From assembly GCF_030406905.1 (NCBI RefSeq), contig NZ_CP129137.1:6789501-6853500 (forward strand): 64,000 bases of DNA, read 5' to 3'. Below, piece by piece: positions 16,911-25,492 of the stretch. A program made the position numbers and the translations under genes. Numbering within the stretch: position 1 is the first letter of the stretch; each line of letters starts with the position of its first letter. The notes beneath the pieces were generated by a model. The model did no database searches. It worked only from the letters and a program-made list of their open reading frames with translations, and was not told the origin of the DNA. This DNA is from Streptomyces sp. HUAS CB01. Lineage in GTDB: Bacteria > Actinomycetota > Actinomycetes > Streptomycetales > Streptomycetaceae.

Positions 16911-17540
16911 ATGACCCCGCCCCACCAGCCGGCCCGACCAGGTACCGACGCCATGAGCCCGCGGTCGTTCCTCGCCGCCGCGGCCGCCCTGGAGGCCATC
17001 GACGAAGCCCTGCACTCCGCCCGGAACGGACTCGCCGGCCCCTCCGACGCCCACGTCGGCCCCGAGCAGGCCCTGGCCTCCCTCCTGCTGCTGCGCCAGG
17101 TGCGCGAGCAGCTCGCGGACTGGGAGACCGGCCTCATCGAGACGGCCCGCCACGCAGGAGCCAGCTGGGCCGACCTCGCACACCCCCTCGGCGTCGCCAG
17201 CCGCCAGGCCGCCGAACGCCGCTACCTGCGCAACCGGCCCGGCCCCGCCGGAACCACCGGTGAACAACGCGTCCAGGCCACCCGCGAACGCCGCGCCGCC
17301 CAGCGCACCACCGCCTCCTGGGCCCGCCGCAACGCCGCCGACCTGCGGCGCATCGCCGGGCAGATCACCGCCCTGACCGACCTGCCCACCGCCGCCCGAC
17401 TCCCGATCAGCCAACTCCACGCCGCACTCGCCCACGACGATCCCGCCGACCTCATCCACCCCCTCAACGCCACCCGCCCCTACCTGACCACCGCCCACGC
17501 CGACCTCGCCGCACAACTCGACACCCTCACACCCCCCTGA
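16911..17540 (+). CDS. rheA: HSP18 transcriptional repressor, RheA-like
   Basis: 209 residues from the ATG at 16911 (GGGAGG five bases upstream). RheA is a thermosensing repressor of hsp18 in Streptomyces and is transcribed divergently from it, exactly the arrangement here, with the expected operators between the genes. The sequence has a helical N-terminal part (SFLAAAAALEAIDEALHSAR, ALASLLLLRQVREQLADWE), a probable helix-turn-helix (GASWADLAHPLGVASRQAAERR, about residues 84-105) and a helical tail. The identity rests mainly on context and operator, so the symbol is an inference. Confidence 0.75.
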   Translation: MTPPHQPARPGTDAMSPRSFLAAAAALEAIDEALHSARNGLAGPSDAHVGPEQALASLLLLRQVREQLADWETGLIETARHAGASWADLAHPLGVASRQAAERRYLRNRPGPAGTTGEQRVQATRERRAAQRTTASWARRNAADLRRIAGQITALTDLPTAARLPISQLHAALAHDDPADLIHPLNATRPYLTTAHADLAAQLDTLTPP

Positions 17541-17541
17541 T

Positions 17542-17566
17542 CCGACCGCCCCGTGGGGAGGGTCGG
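17542..17566 (+). terminator. Hairpin after rheA
   Basis: Outer arms CCGACC and GGTCGG enclose an inner CCCC/GGGG stem, starting one base after the stop codon. There is no T-run. It fits a Streptomyces-style terminator. Confidence 0.5.
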
Positions 17567-17907
17567 TGGAAGTGACGCGTCGATGAGGGCGCCGGCGCGA
17601 GGGGGGTGGCGACAGCAGCGGCGCCGTGCCGGCGGGCGAGTCCTCCCGCGTCTGCCGATGGCGCGCAGGCGCCGTTCGGCGGCTTCACGGCTGAGGGGGC
17701 CGACCGCCGGGGCGAGCGGCGAACGGCCCGGGGTGTCCGGCGAGCAGGACCCCACGGCCGGGCCTGCGAAGACCGCGGAGACAGCACACGGTGCCTCCCG
17801 TACCCTCGTCACCACCTGGAGGTGGGCTGCCGCTAGCGGCAGATTCACTGGCTGCCTCGGGAGTGTCGCACCTGGAATGTCAGCCGGTCCGAGGTAGAGG
17901 TCTGAAA
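17567..17907. other. Intergenic region before the SpoIIE phosphatase
   Basis: About 340 bp with no supported gene; the open frames here are low-complexity and Arg-rich. It presumably holds the promoter of the phosphatase gene, but I see no convincing -35/-10 pair. Confidence 0.4.
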
Positions 17908-19176
17908 ATGAGCAACCAGGACACCGTGGGCGAGGCCGCGCCATTCGACGTCGACTACGAGGCGGTCTTCCGCGCGATGCCCGGACCTGCGCTGCTGCTC
18001 ACCCCTGACCTGGTCATGGTGGACGCGAACGACGCATTCCTTGAACGGTCCGGCCGCGACCGCGGGGATCTTGTGGGCCGTTCTGCATTCGAGGTGTTCC
18101 CGGTGGACCCCGCTGATTCGGACGCACCGGGCAGCCGGCTGCGCGCGTCGGTGGACCGGGTGCTGACCACCGTACGGCAGGACACCATGACCCTGCGGCG
18201 GTACGACCTCGAGTCGCCCGGACGGGCGGAACCCTGGGAGAGGCGATTCTGGACTCCGGCGAACGCGCCGGTTCTCGGCCCGGACGGGCGGGTGGCACTG
18301 ATCATCTCCCGGGTGGAAGACGTCACCGAACTGGTCCGCATCCGCGCCGCCTTGCGCGAGGCGGGCAAGGCCCTCAGCGATGAAGAGGCCATGACGGCCG
18401 GGCTGCTCTCGCAGTCCCAGGATCTCCAGGAACTCAATGAACGGCTGCGCCTCGCCCACGCGCGGGAACGCGAGATCGCGGTCAGCCTGCAGCGCGCCAT
18501 GCTGCCGAGTGTCCCTCTGGGCTTCGGCGAGGTGGCGGTGCGCTACCGCCCTGCAGTCGGTTCCCTCAACGTGTGCGGTGACTGGTACGACGTCCTCGAC
18601 CTCGGTCAGGACCGCCTCGCTGTGGCTGTCGGTGACGTCGTCGGTCACGGTCTGGAAGCCGCCGGGGTGATGGGCCAGCTCCGCAGCGCCCTCAGCGCCG
18701 CCGTCCGCGCAACAGGTGAGCCGGCCACCGCCCTCAAGACACTCGCCCTGCAGACACCCACGATCGAGGGCGCCGTCGCAGCCACCGCCCTCCAGACGAT
18801 CGTCGACCGGACCGCCCACACCATCACCTACAGCCGCGCCGGACACCCGCCACCCCTGCTCCTCCACCCCGACGGCTGCACTGCCGACGTCCTGGACGAG
18901 GTCGTGGACCCTCCCCTCGGCGTGTGGGACCTGGACGCGGTCAGAAGCCAGGCATCGCTCGCATACGAACCCGGAGCGACGCTCGTGCTGTACACGGACG
19001 GACTGATCGAACGCCGCGGCGAGGACATCGACACCGGCCTGGCGCGCCTCACCGACAGCCTCACCCAGCACTGCGGCCTCGGCCCCGAAGCCCTCGCCAG
19101 CGCCCTGCTCGCCGACCTCCATCCGCGCGGCAACAGCCCGGACGACGACACCGCCTTGGTCGTCGTCCGGTTGTGA
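17908..19176 (+). CDS. PAS domain-SpoIIE (PP2C-type) serine phosphatase
   Basis: 422 residues from the ATG at 17908, preceded by GAGGTAGAGG; the frame is open further upstream without a better start. A PAS sensor covers about residues 12-145 (VFRAMPGPALLLTPDLVMVD, ISRVEDVTELVRIR), then a coiled linker, then a SpoIIE/RsbU-type phosphatase (about 190-422). Metal-binding Asp residues are visible in CGDWYDV, VGDVVGHG, LYTDGLIERR and the final DDDTALVVVRL. Such proteins dephosphorylate anti-anti-sigma factors in partner-switching stress circuits. No anti-sigma partner lies next to it. What the PAS domain senses is unknown. Confidence 0.88.
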   Translation: MSNQDTVGEAAPFDVDYEAVFRAMPGPALLLTPDLVMVDANDAFLERSGRDRGDLVGRSAFEVFPVDPADSDAPGSRLRASVDRVLTTVRQDTMTLRRYDLESPGRAEPWERRFWTPANAPVLGPDGRVALIISRVEDVTELVRIRAALREAGKALSDEEAMTAGLLSQSQDLQELNERLRLAHAREREIAVSLQRAMLPSVPLGFGEVAVRYRPAVGSLNVCGDWYDVLDLGQDRLAVAVGDVVGHGLEAAGVMGQLRSALSAAVRATGEPATALKTLALQTPTIEGAVAATALQTIVDRTAHTITYSRAGHPPPLLLHPDGCTADVLDEVVDPPLGVWDLDAVRSQASLAYEPGATLVLYTDGLIERRGEDIDTGLARLTDSLTQHCGLGPEALASALLADLHPRGNSPDDDTALVVVRL

Positions 19177-19769
19177 GCAGCCACCGCGACGTGACGGCGA
19201 CCACCACTGCTCCGACAACCTCGCAACGCGGCGGTCCACCGTCCGCGTCCGCACCGCATCGGTCGCGCCGCCGCGCGGCGTCCGCCGCCACCGCGTACGG
19301 AACAACGACCGCGACACCACCGTTCCGTCACGACCGAGGCCGCGTCCTGGAAGCCGAGCCCCGGGGACGCATCGCACACCACCGCTGACACGCGTACGCC
19401 CCCGGGGCCGGCCGGCCGCCGGAGCGGGGAACCAACTGCGCCTACGACCAGGCCACCGGCATCCCGCCGGCAGCCGCACCGACACCATCCAGCCCGTCCC
19501 GTGCCGGAGGCGGTACCGCCGGTGCGGGGCAGGTCCTTCCTCGCCGCCCGGAGGTGGTGTGCGACACGAAGGTGCTCCGAGACCAGGACGCCAGGGCGTG
19601 TGGCCACAGTCCCTCCTGGCCCGCGACGCCTGGCACGCACGCACGCTCGCTGCGTTGTCGGAGTCGTCCACGTACGTCCAGTACGAGGACGATCCTCCGT
19701 CCTGCGATCGCCCGCACCGGACGCCGCAGACCCCGCGCTGCGGGCGGCCGGAGCTGCTTCGCAACACAC
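19177..19769. other. 593-bp convergent intergenic region, no supported gene
   Basis: Lies between two converging genes. Open frames on both strands have no family signature and poor starts. I see no clear terminator hairpin or repeat. Confidence 0.45.
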
Positions 19770-21038
19770 CTAGATGCGGGCGAACTTCCGGCTCTGGTCG
19801 GCGAACTCCTGGGTCATGGCGCTGCTGACGGTGGGTCGGGTTTCGCGGATCGTTTCCAGGTAGGTGTCGGTGGTGGGGTGGAGCCGGGTTCCGGTGTCGA
19901 AGGTCCGCTCGAACTGAGCCTGCGAGACGGTGCGGGCGACGTGGGCGATGTCGGCGGGGGTGAACCCCTCACTGGCCGACGCGAGTGCCGCGCAGTCGGC
20001 CTCCGCGCCTGCTCGTGCCAGGTAGCTCTCCCACAGCGCGGTCCTGGCCGTGTGGTCGGGAGGGCCGATGGGCAACACGTAGTCGAAGCGGCCGTGGCGC
20101 AGGAAGGCCGGGTCCAGTGTGGTCACGTTGTTGGTGGCGCAGACGAGCAGCCGTCCGTCCTGGCCTCGGAACCGGACGATCGCCTTGAGCAGCTCGTTGA
20201 CGATGCCGACCGCGGTCGCGTCCGCGCCGCTTCGTGTGCCGGCGACTTCCTCGACCTCGTCGATGAAGACAAGGACATGGTCGAGCTGGGCGATCTCGTC
20301 GAAACGCCGACTCAGCCCGGCCGCCAGCCCGTACTCGGCGGCGAGGCGCGCCGGGAACAGTTCGAGGAAGGGCCACGCCAGACGACTGGCGATCGCGCGG
20401 GCGAATGTGCTCTTGCCCGTTCCGGGTGGTCCGAACAGCATGACCGCGCGGGGCAGTTCGACGCCGTGCTGGGCGGCCATCTCGGGGTGGGCCAGCGGCA
20501 GGACCAGGCGGCGCTCGATGAGCTGTTTCTCGTGTCGCATGCCTGCGACCCTCTTCCACAGTCCTCCAGGCGGCAGCTCCGCTCCGAGAGAGGACAGCAT
20601 GCTGATCGCCTGGGGGGTCACCGGCCCGCGCTGCTGGAAGAAGACCAGGCCGGATCGGGCTTCGAAGTCGCAGTTCCGCAGGGCGTCGGCGCCGGTCTCT
20701 CCTTCGGGCAGGACCGCGTGCACCGTGCGTACGCCCTCGGCGAACAGCCGGTGCTCGAGAGCCGTGATCAGGGCACTGCCGAGGCCCAGGTGCCGCCAGG
20801 TCGGCGACATGCAGAGGCGCAGGATCCACGCCCGGTCGCCCTCCAGCCTGCTCACCGCAGCACCGACCACCACGTCGTCCGCCACCGCCACCACGGCCGG
20901 ATCAGCGGCTTGGAGGGCCGCCACGGCGTCGGAGAGCGGAAAGAGCGGCGGCTCCCCCGTCGTGCCGCTCTCCGTGTCGACACGGATCACCGCCTCGAGA
21001 TCGTCCTGGGAGTAGTCCCTGATGAGCCAGCTCGTCAT
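19770..21038 (-). CDS. GNAT acetyltransferase fused to an AAA+ ATPase
   Basis: 422 residues from the ATG at 21038 with GGAG seven bases upstream. Residues 1-140 are a GNAT domain (SWLIRDYSQDDLEAVIRVD; acetyl-CoA loop RHLGLGSALITALE near 83-96). Residues 160-400 are an AAA+ ATPase with Walker A GPPGTGKS (about 202), Walker B VFIDEVEEVAG (about 256), sensor-1 VCATNNVTTLD and arginine-finger region FLRHGRFDYVLPI, close to FtsH/CDC48-like classical AAA modules. A protein acetyltransferase guided by an unfoldase is one reading. The substrate is unknown, and neighbours give no clue. Confidence 0.82.
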   Translation of the reverse strand: MTSWLIRDYSQDDLEAVIRVDTESGTTGEPPLFPLSDAVAALQAADPAVVAVADDVVVGAAVSRLEGDRAWILRLCMSPTWRHLGLGSALITALEHRLFAEGVRTVHAVLPEGETGADALRNCDFEARSGLVFFQQRGPVTPQAISMLSSLGAELPPGGLWKRVAGMRHEKQLIERRLVLPLAHPEMAAQHGVELPRAVMLFGPPGTGKSTFARAIASRLAWPFLELFPARLAAEYGLAAGLSRRFDEIAQLDHVLVFIDEVEEVAGTRSGADATAVGIVNELLKAIVRFRGQDGRLLVCATNNVTTLDPAFLRHGRFDYVLPIGPPDHTARTALWESYLARAGAEADCAALASASEGFTPADIAHVARTVSQAQFERTFDTGTRLHPTTDTYLETIRETRPTVSSAMTQEFADQSRKFARI

Positions 21039-21697
21039 GATCAGCTCCGCGCGTTCGACCGTACCTCCATCATCAGCTCCCGCCCGGGGTGCGACGACCG
21101 GGCGTCCCCCGTCGCCTCCCGCCCGGTGAATCCCACGGGGTGCGCGCCACCGGGCCACGTCGCCCCGGGCGCCGGGAGACCGTGCCGGGCACCGACGACG
21201 GGCCTTGCTCAGGCCCGTGTGGGCACGGTCCCCGGCGGAGGAACGGGCGGCACCCGGCCAGGGCCGTGCCCGCTCCGCAGCGAGCGTGGGGTCCTGCTGC
21301 CCACCATGAGGTGGGCCGGAACGGCACGGCGTCCTCATCATCCGACCGAGGCGATCGAGAACGGGCCGAGGACGGGCCGCACATGGGCCCCGAGGGCGGC
21401 AACCTGCGGGTGGGCTGGATCCGTTCGAGAGCCGGGGCCTCGGAGGGACGGCTCGCGAGAACCCTGCGGAACTCGGTCAGGGCAGGCGGTCGCGGTTCCG
21501 GTGCGGCTTCCCGGTCGGCAGCACCGCCGCACGTGGCGGTGAGTCCACCTGCCGGTGTCAGGCGCGCGACCGGGCCGCATCTGGGCGTCGTACGCCGGCG
21601 CGCCCTTCGAGCACCCTCGGGGCGGCGGCGGACACCGAGCGGTGAGGCCTCGGTCAGCACGACCCCCGCGGCACCCGCGACGACCGTCGGACTCGGA
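21039..21697. other. 659-bp region without a supported gene
   Basis: Between the upstream end of the GNAT-AAA gene and the 3' end of amaP. Very GC-rich, with only Arg/Pro/Gly-rich shadow frames. The GNAT-AAA promoter should be here but is not evident. Confidence 0.4.
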
Positions 21698-22270
21698 TCA
21701 GTGGGCGCGGGCGCCGGTGTGGGTGGTGAGGCGGTACTCGACGGTGAGGGGGAGGTTGCCGAGGTCGAGTGCCTGACGAAGACGGGGCAGTCCGTGGGTG
21801 GTGAGGCGATGGTTGATGGCGGCCGGATCACCGTCCTGGTCGGTGGTGATCACCAAGGCGAGCATGGGGTTCTCGTGGGATCCGGCGAGCGTGGCGCGGG
21901 CGTCGCGGACGCCGGGGTGCGTGGTGACTTCGCTCAGGAAGGGGACGGTGGCCGCGTTCGCGGCGAGTCGGGTGCTCCCTTGCTCGGGGTTCTTCTCAAG
22001 GTGCCAGGTGTGGGCTTTGGGGCGTCGGGCCACCTGTGCGGCGAGCCAACGAAGGGCGAGCAGTCCGAGCACGATGGCGGCGGCCGCCGTGACCCACAGG
22101 ACCCAGGTGGGTGGGGCGGCGGCGTCGCCGATGAGTGGGGCGCCTCCATCGAGGAAGGTGAGTCGGCTGAAATGGGCTGCCACGGCGAAAAGCCCTGCGG
22201 CGAGCAGGACGACGCCGAACACGGCGAGCAGCGCGCGGTTGAGTCGGGCCGGGCGGTTGAGGCTGGTCAT
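21698..22270 (-). CDS. amaP: Alkaline shock response membrane anchor protein AmaP
   Basis: 190 residues; the ATG overlaps the upstream stop by 4 bp. Two N-terminal membrane helices (about residues 14-35, ALLAVFGVVLLAAGLFAVAA, and 54-75, VLWVTAAAAIVLGLLALRWL) are followed by a soluble domain. That is the AmaP layout: it tethers Asp23-type proteins to the membrane during envelope or alkaline stress. It is the last gene of the minus-strand Asp23 operon, which supports the call. Confidence 0.8.
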   Translation of the reverse strand: MTSLNRPARLNRALLAVFGVVLLAAGLFAVAAHFSRLTFLDGGAPLIGDAAAPPTWVLWVTAAAAIVLGLLALRWLAAQVARRPKAHTWHLEKNPEQGSTRLAANAATVPFLSEVTTHPGVRDARATLAGSHENPMLALVITTDQDGDPAAINHRLTTHGLPRLRQALDLGNLPLTVEYRLTTHTGARAH

Positions 22271-22794
22271 GGCGCGTTCCTGGGCGCACGGAGCCGGATT
22301 CTCGATGCCGGCCTGTTCGATGGGGCTATTTCGTCCAGGCGCCGATCGAGCGCGCCGCGGACGGCATCGGTGAGTCCCGTGGTGTTGGTCCGGTCGGTGC
22401 GGATGCGGGCGACGATCGTGCGGCGGCCCAGCCTCACTCTTGCTCTGGTCACCCCGTCGACACCCGCTGCCGTGCTCCGCAGGGCATGGCGCAGGCTGCG
22501 CCTGGTGACGCCGGCGTCCACCTCACCGGTCAGCGGCAGGACGGTGGGTTTCCCCGGCAGGAGCGAGGCGAGCAGAAGGAGGAGGCCGAGGAGGACGGCC
22601 GCGACACCCGCGCCGAGAACGGCGGTGTCGTTCCAGTGACTGCTGTGCAGGCTGTCGATGACGGATCGGTGGCTGATGAGCGGGCTCTGCCCGGCGATCA
22701 GTTGGATGGCGACGACGGCGGTCAGGACGCACGCGGCGAGCAGGACCAGGGCGGTGAGGGTGGCGGGGACGGTGCGGCGGGGCCGGCGTTTCAT
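22267..22794 (-). CDS. DUF6286-family membrane protein
   Basis: 175 residues with 4-bp overlaps at both ends. Two membrane helices (about 12-33, LTALVLLAACVLTAVVAIQL, and 58-80, AAVLLGLLLLLASLLPG) precede a soluble tail with an Asp23/AmaP-like pattern (AGVTRRSLRHALRSTAAGVDGV, RARVRLGRRTIVARIRT). DUF6286 proteins occur in actinobacterial Asp23 operons next to AmaP. Probably a second membrane anchor; the exact role is unknown. Confidence 0.72.
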   Translation of the reverse strand: MKRRPRRTVPATLTALVLLAACVLTAVVAIQLIAGQSPLISHRSVIDSLHSSHWNDTAVLGAGVAAVLLGLLLLLASLLPGKPTVLPLTGEVDAGVTRRSLRHALRSTAAGVDGVTRARVRLGRRTIVARIRTDRTNTTGLTDAVRGALDRRLDEIAPSNRPASRIRLRAPRNAP

Positions 22795-23201
22795 TGGACT
22801 CTCCTGGATGGGGAGTCGGCACTGCGCAGGGCGGTGACGTCGATGTCGACGCGGGTCACGGTCAGTCCGGTGAGTTCCGCCAGGCGGTGCACCAGGCTTG
22901 TGCGGGCGTTCTCGGTGGCGCGGGCGACGGACTCCGGATAGGCGACGGAGAGGTGAACGTCCAGCGCAGCGACCGAGTCGCCGGTGACTTTCGCGGTGAC
23001 CCGGGCCGAGGAGCCGGATCCGTCTCCGCGTGGCGCTGTGCCGAGTATCCGGCCGGCCGTTCCACCGATGTGCTCGACTTCCGTCAACACCCGGGCGGCG
23101 ATGCGTCCTACGGCACGGTCGGAGATCGTTGTCCTGCCACGCTGCGCAGCACAGGTGTCCGGGTCGGCGTCAGTGGACGGTGCGGTCGCGGTGTCCATGG
23201 A
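22791..23201 (-). CDS. Asp23/Gls24-family envelope stress protein
   Basis: 136 residues from the ATG at 23201; a TTG 33 bases further up is an alternative. The Asp23 pattern is clear: ISDRAVGRIAARVLTEVEHIGG, then ARVTAKVTGDSVAALDVHLSVAYPE, then LVHRLAELTGLTVTRVDIDV. Asp23 proteins form membrane-anchored assemblies under cell-envelope stress. The start overlaps the 3' end of the upstream DUF2273-like gene by 32 bp and the stop overlaps the next start by 4 bp. Confidence 0.78.
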   Translation of the reverse strand, partial: SMDTATAPSTDADPDTCAAQRGRTTISDRAVGRIAARVLTEVEHIGGTAGRILGTAPRGDGSGSSARVTAKVTGDSVAALDVHLSVAYPESVARATENARTSLVHRLAELTGLTVTRVDIDVTALRSADSPSRRVQ

Positions 23202-23379
23202 AGTTGTCCCTGTCACGGCCGGTGAGTTGCGCAAGGTCGAGCTTGCCGTCGAGGTAGCGCCCCACCAGCAGTCCGACAGTCCCGAGGACGAGGAGGACGA
23301 GGAAGGCTTCGAAACCGCCGAACGCGGCGGCGAGGCCGAGGACGAGACCGGTCAACAGGCCGGTCTGAGTGGATGTCAT
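23170..23379 (-). CDS. DUF2273-like small membrane protein
   Basis: 69 residues. A long hydrophobic core (LLTGLVLGLAAAFGGFEAFL, then VLLVLGTVGLLVGRYLDGKLDL) fits a two-helix hairpin ending in the GRYLDGK-type motif of DUF2273 proteins. These are regular members of Asp23/AmaP operons. Function unknown; membrane location is clear. Confidence 0.72.
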   Translation of the reverse strand: MTSTQTGLLTGLVLGLAAAFGGFEAFLVLLVLGTVGLLVGRYLDGKLDLAQLTGRDRDNFHGHRDRTVH

Positions 23380-23521
23380 GTCGATTCACCTCGAGTGTGC
23401 GATGCCGGCCGTGCGGCAGGGGACCGCGGGGTCCGCGAGTCCGCCCGGAGGCCGGACGGAATCCACGACGCCCCGCGCGCGGTGTGACGGGCTCCTGCGG
23501 GTGGCGGAGCCCCGAGCGCCG

Positions 23522-24019
23522 CTACTGGACACGGTCGCCCGGGCCCTGGTCGGCGCCGTCACCGTCGTCGGCGGGCAGGTGCACGTCGTTGACGTTGATG
23601 TTGACCTCGACGACTTCCAGGCCGGTCATCTGCTCGACGGAGTCGATGACGTTGTTGCGGACGTCCTTGGCCAGATCGGGTATGGCCACGCCGTATTCGA
23701 CCAGCATCTGGAGGTCCACGGCCGCCTGCCTCTGACCGACCTCAACGGAAACGCCCTGTCCGGCACTGGCCGAGGCTCCGGGGATCCGTCCCTTCACCGC
23801 GCCGAACGCGCGTGCCGCTCCGCCTCCCAGCTCGTGTACGCCGGGTACCTCACGAGCGGCAAGACCGGCGATCTTCTGGACGACGACGTCGGCGATGGTG
23901 GTGGAACCCTGCCCGGACGCCTGTGCAGTGGAGGCATCCGGTGCGCCGGCACTCCTGTCGGTGCTGCCTGCGCCGAACGTCGAGTGTTCGGCGGTATTCG
24001 TGGTGGCCGGGTTCGTCAT
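23522..24019 (-). CDS. Asp23/Gls24-family envelope stress protein
   Basis: 165 residues from the ATG at 24019, preceded by GAGGAG. After a 45-residue Ser/Thr/Gly-rich start, the Asp23 domain is complete: TTIADVVVQKIAGLAAREV, PGVHELGG, GVSVEVGQRQAAVDLQMLVE, IPDLAKDVRNNVIDSVEQMT, GLEVVEVNINVNDVH. Of the Asp23-type genes in the operon this is the closest to the canonical family. An 80-bp gap separates it from the gene upstream. Confidence 0.88.
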   Translation of the reverse strand: MTNPATTNTAEHSTFGAGSTDRSAGAPDASTAQASGQGSTTIADVVVQKIAGLAAREVPGVHELGGGAARAFGAVKGRIPGASASAGQGVSVEVGQRQAAVDLQMLVEYGVAIPDLAKDVRNNVIDSVEQMTGLEVVEVNINVNDVHLPADDGDGADQGPGDRVQ

Positions 24020-24099
24020 GGTGCGCTCCTCGGTTTCGTGGCTCTCGACGGGGCGGGTTCGCGCTCGTCTACCTGAAGGACCCGTACCAGGGGAGAACG

Positions 24100-24438
24100 T
24101 CATGGCCTCCTGGCCGCTGCCGTCGCTCGCGTGACCGCGGCGAGGGCGCCGTCGTCCACGTCGGTGACGACCAGGCGCAGCCGTGCGTCATTCCAGCGGG
24201 TCCCCTCGAGCGCCGTGGACAGCGCGGCCTCGGCCGCGCGCAGGAGCGGGGGGAGGGGGAGAGCGAGGGCGACGACGCGGATCTCCACGAGGTCGTCGTC
24301 GATGCCGACGGCCAAGGCGTCGAGGTTCCACGGCACGCCCGCCCCGCCGGGGGAGGCGGCGGGAGAAGCCGGACGAAGACCGGGGATCCCGTCCAGGACG
24401 GACAGAAGTGAGCGTGTCAGCTCTGATCTCGGGGTCAT
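24100..24438 (-). CDS. Small Asp23-operon protein of unknown function
   Basis: 112 residues; the ATG overlaps the previous stop by one base (TGATG). The second half (LVEIRVVALALPLPPLLRAA, EAALSTALEGT, ARLRLVVTDVDD) resembles the strand-helix-strand pattern of Asp23 domains but lacks their motifs. It is always-coupled by position, so a structural role with the Asp23 proteins is likely. I know related genes in this spot only as hypothetical proteins. Confidence 0.6.
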   Translation of the reverse strand: MTPRSELTRSLLSVLDGIPGLRPASPAASPGGAGVPWNLDALAVGIDDDLVEIRVVALALPLPPLLRAAEAALSTALEGTRWNDARLRLVVTDVDDGALAAVTRATAAARRP

Positions 24439-24941
24439 CACGTATCCGTCCCGTTCACGTGGACGTCCATGATCGACACCGTGACGGCCTGCGGTACGAG
24501 GCCGGTGGCAGCGGCGATCGCGCGCCTGACCTCGCGCTGGACGGCCCGTCCCACGATGGCGGCCTGGTCCTGCCCCGAGGTGACAAGGTCGAGGGAGACG
24601 CGCGGCCTCGAGGGGACGGCGGTGTCGTCGAGCGTGACTCTGACGCCCTCGGTCGGGGCCGGAGCAAGGCCGTTGATCTTCTGGCGTGCCAGCCGCGTCC
24701 ACTGGGAGACGAGCCCGGTCAGGCCGGGTTCGAGGCGCACGACGCCGGGGACGCCGAGAGCGGCCCGGGCGGCGACGGCGGCGATCACCGGCTCGGCGAT
24801 GACCCACTGGGCGCGGGAAACCCCGGCCTTGTCGTCCGGCACGGTCGTTGTCATGGCGGCCACCGTGTCCTCGTGCAGCAGTCGCTGTCCTTGCGCTGCA
24901 GTCGCTCTCAACGGTTTGCTGCCCGATCCGGGGGGCCTCAT
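24438..24941 (-). CDS. Asp23/Gls24-family protein
   Basis: 167 residues from the ATG at 24941, which overlaps the upstream stop by 4 bp; a second ATG at 24854 (MTTTVPDDK) would remove 29 poorly conserved residues and may be the true start. Asp23 pattern: VIAEPVIAAVAARAALGVPGV, VRVTLDDT, RVSLDLVTSGQDQAAIVGRAV, REVRRAIAAATGLVPQAVTV, SIMDVHV. Likely cytoplasmic and recruited to the membrane by AmaP or DUF6286. Confidence 0.75.
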   Translation of the reverse strand: MRPPGSGSKPLRATAAQGQRLLHEDTVAAMTTTVPDDKAGVSRAQWVIAEPVIAAVAARAALGVPGVVRLEPGLTGLVSQWTRLARQKINGLAPAPTEGVRVTLDDTAVPSRPRVSLDLVTSGQDQAAIVGRAVQREVRRAIAAATGLVPQAVTVSIMDVHVNGTDT

Positions 24942-25492
24942 GCGTCGTAGAGGTCCTCCACGGTCAGGTCCAGGCGCACCGGGGTCACCCCGACCCGTGC
25001 TGCGGCGGCCGCAGCGACACGCTCGCGCACCTCGTGGACGGCGTCGGCGGAAAACCTGCGGTACGCCACGGCAAGGCTCATCTCCACCTCCACTTCCCCG
25101 ACCGCCTCCGCGGCGGCGATCCGGCAGCGTCGCGCACGCACACCGTCGACGGAGTCGGCGGCGCTTCGCAGCACCGCGGCGACCGCCTGTTCGCTGATCC
25201 GCAGCCCGCCCGGCTCCGGGCCGGGCAGTGCGAGCATGTGGTGACGGCGGGTCTCCGCGCGCACCGAGGACATGATCCGTTCGACCAGGCCCAGCGACAC
25301 AGGCGCTGCGTCCTCCGAGGCCAGACCGCCGGCCACCTGTCGCAGCACCACCAGGCCCTTCCGCGTCGCTGAGCAGTACGCGCAGGTGGCCTCATGGGCG
25401 TCGGCCGATCCGGCGTCCGTCGCATCGAGCCGTTCCCACACCGTCTCGGCATCGCGGCCGCAGGGCAGCATGCAGCCCTGAGCCTCGCTCAT
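24938..25492 (-). CDS. ZAS-type zinc-motif domain fused to an Asp23 domain (putative anti-sigma factor)
   Basis: 184 residues from the ATG at 25492, which overlaps the sigma-factor stop by 4 bp. The N-terminus carries Cys7/Cys11 and then HEATCAYC (His33, Cys37, Cys40), the HxxxCxxC signature of zinc-binding anti-sigma (ZAS) factors. The C-terminal half is Asp23-like: ISEQAVAAVLRSAADSVDGV, VEVEMSLAVAYRRFSADAVH, VRERVAAAAAARVGVTPVRL. Usual ZAS proteins bind their sigma with the N-terminal part and are anchored by a membrane helix; none is seen here. The Asp23 domain may replace it by docking to the membrane Asp23 assembly. That mechanism is inference. Confidence 0.7.
   Translation of the reverse strand: MSEAQGCMLPCGRDAETVWERLDATDAGSADAHEATCAYCSATRKGLVVLRQVAGGLASEDAAPVSLGLVERIMSSVRAETRRHHMLALPGPEPGGLRISEQAVAAVLRSAADSVDGVRARRCRIAAAEAVGEVEVEMSLAVAYRRFSADAVHEVRERVAAAAAARVGVTPVRLDLTVEDLYDA

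Noticed and set aside
17845..19767. 640-codon minus-strand frame opposite the PAS-SpoIIE gene
   Set aside because: Mirror frame of a GC-rich gene; no domain or start support.
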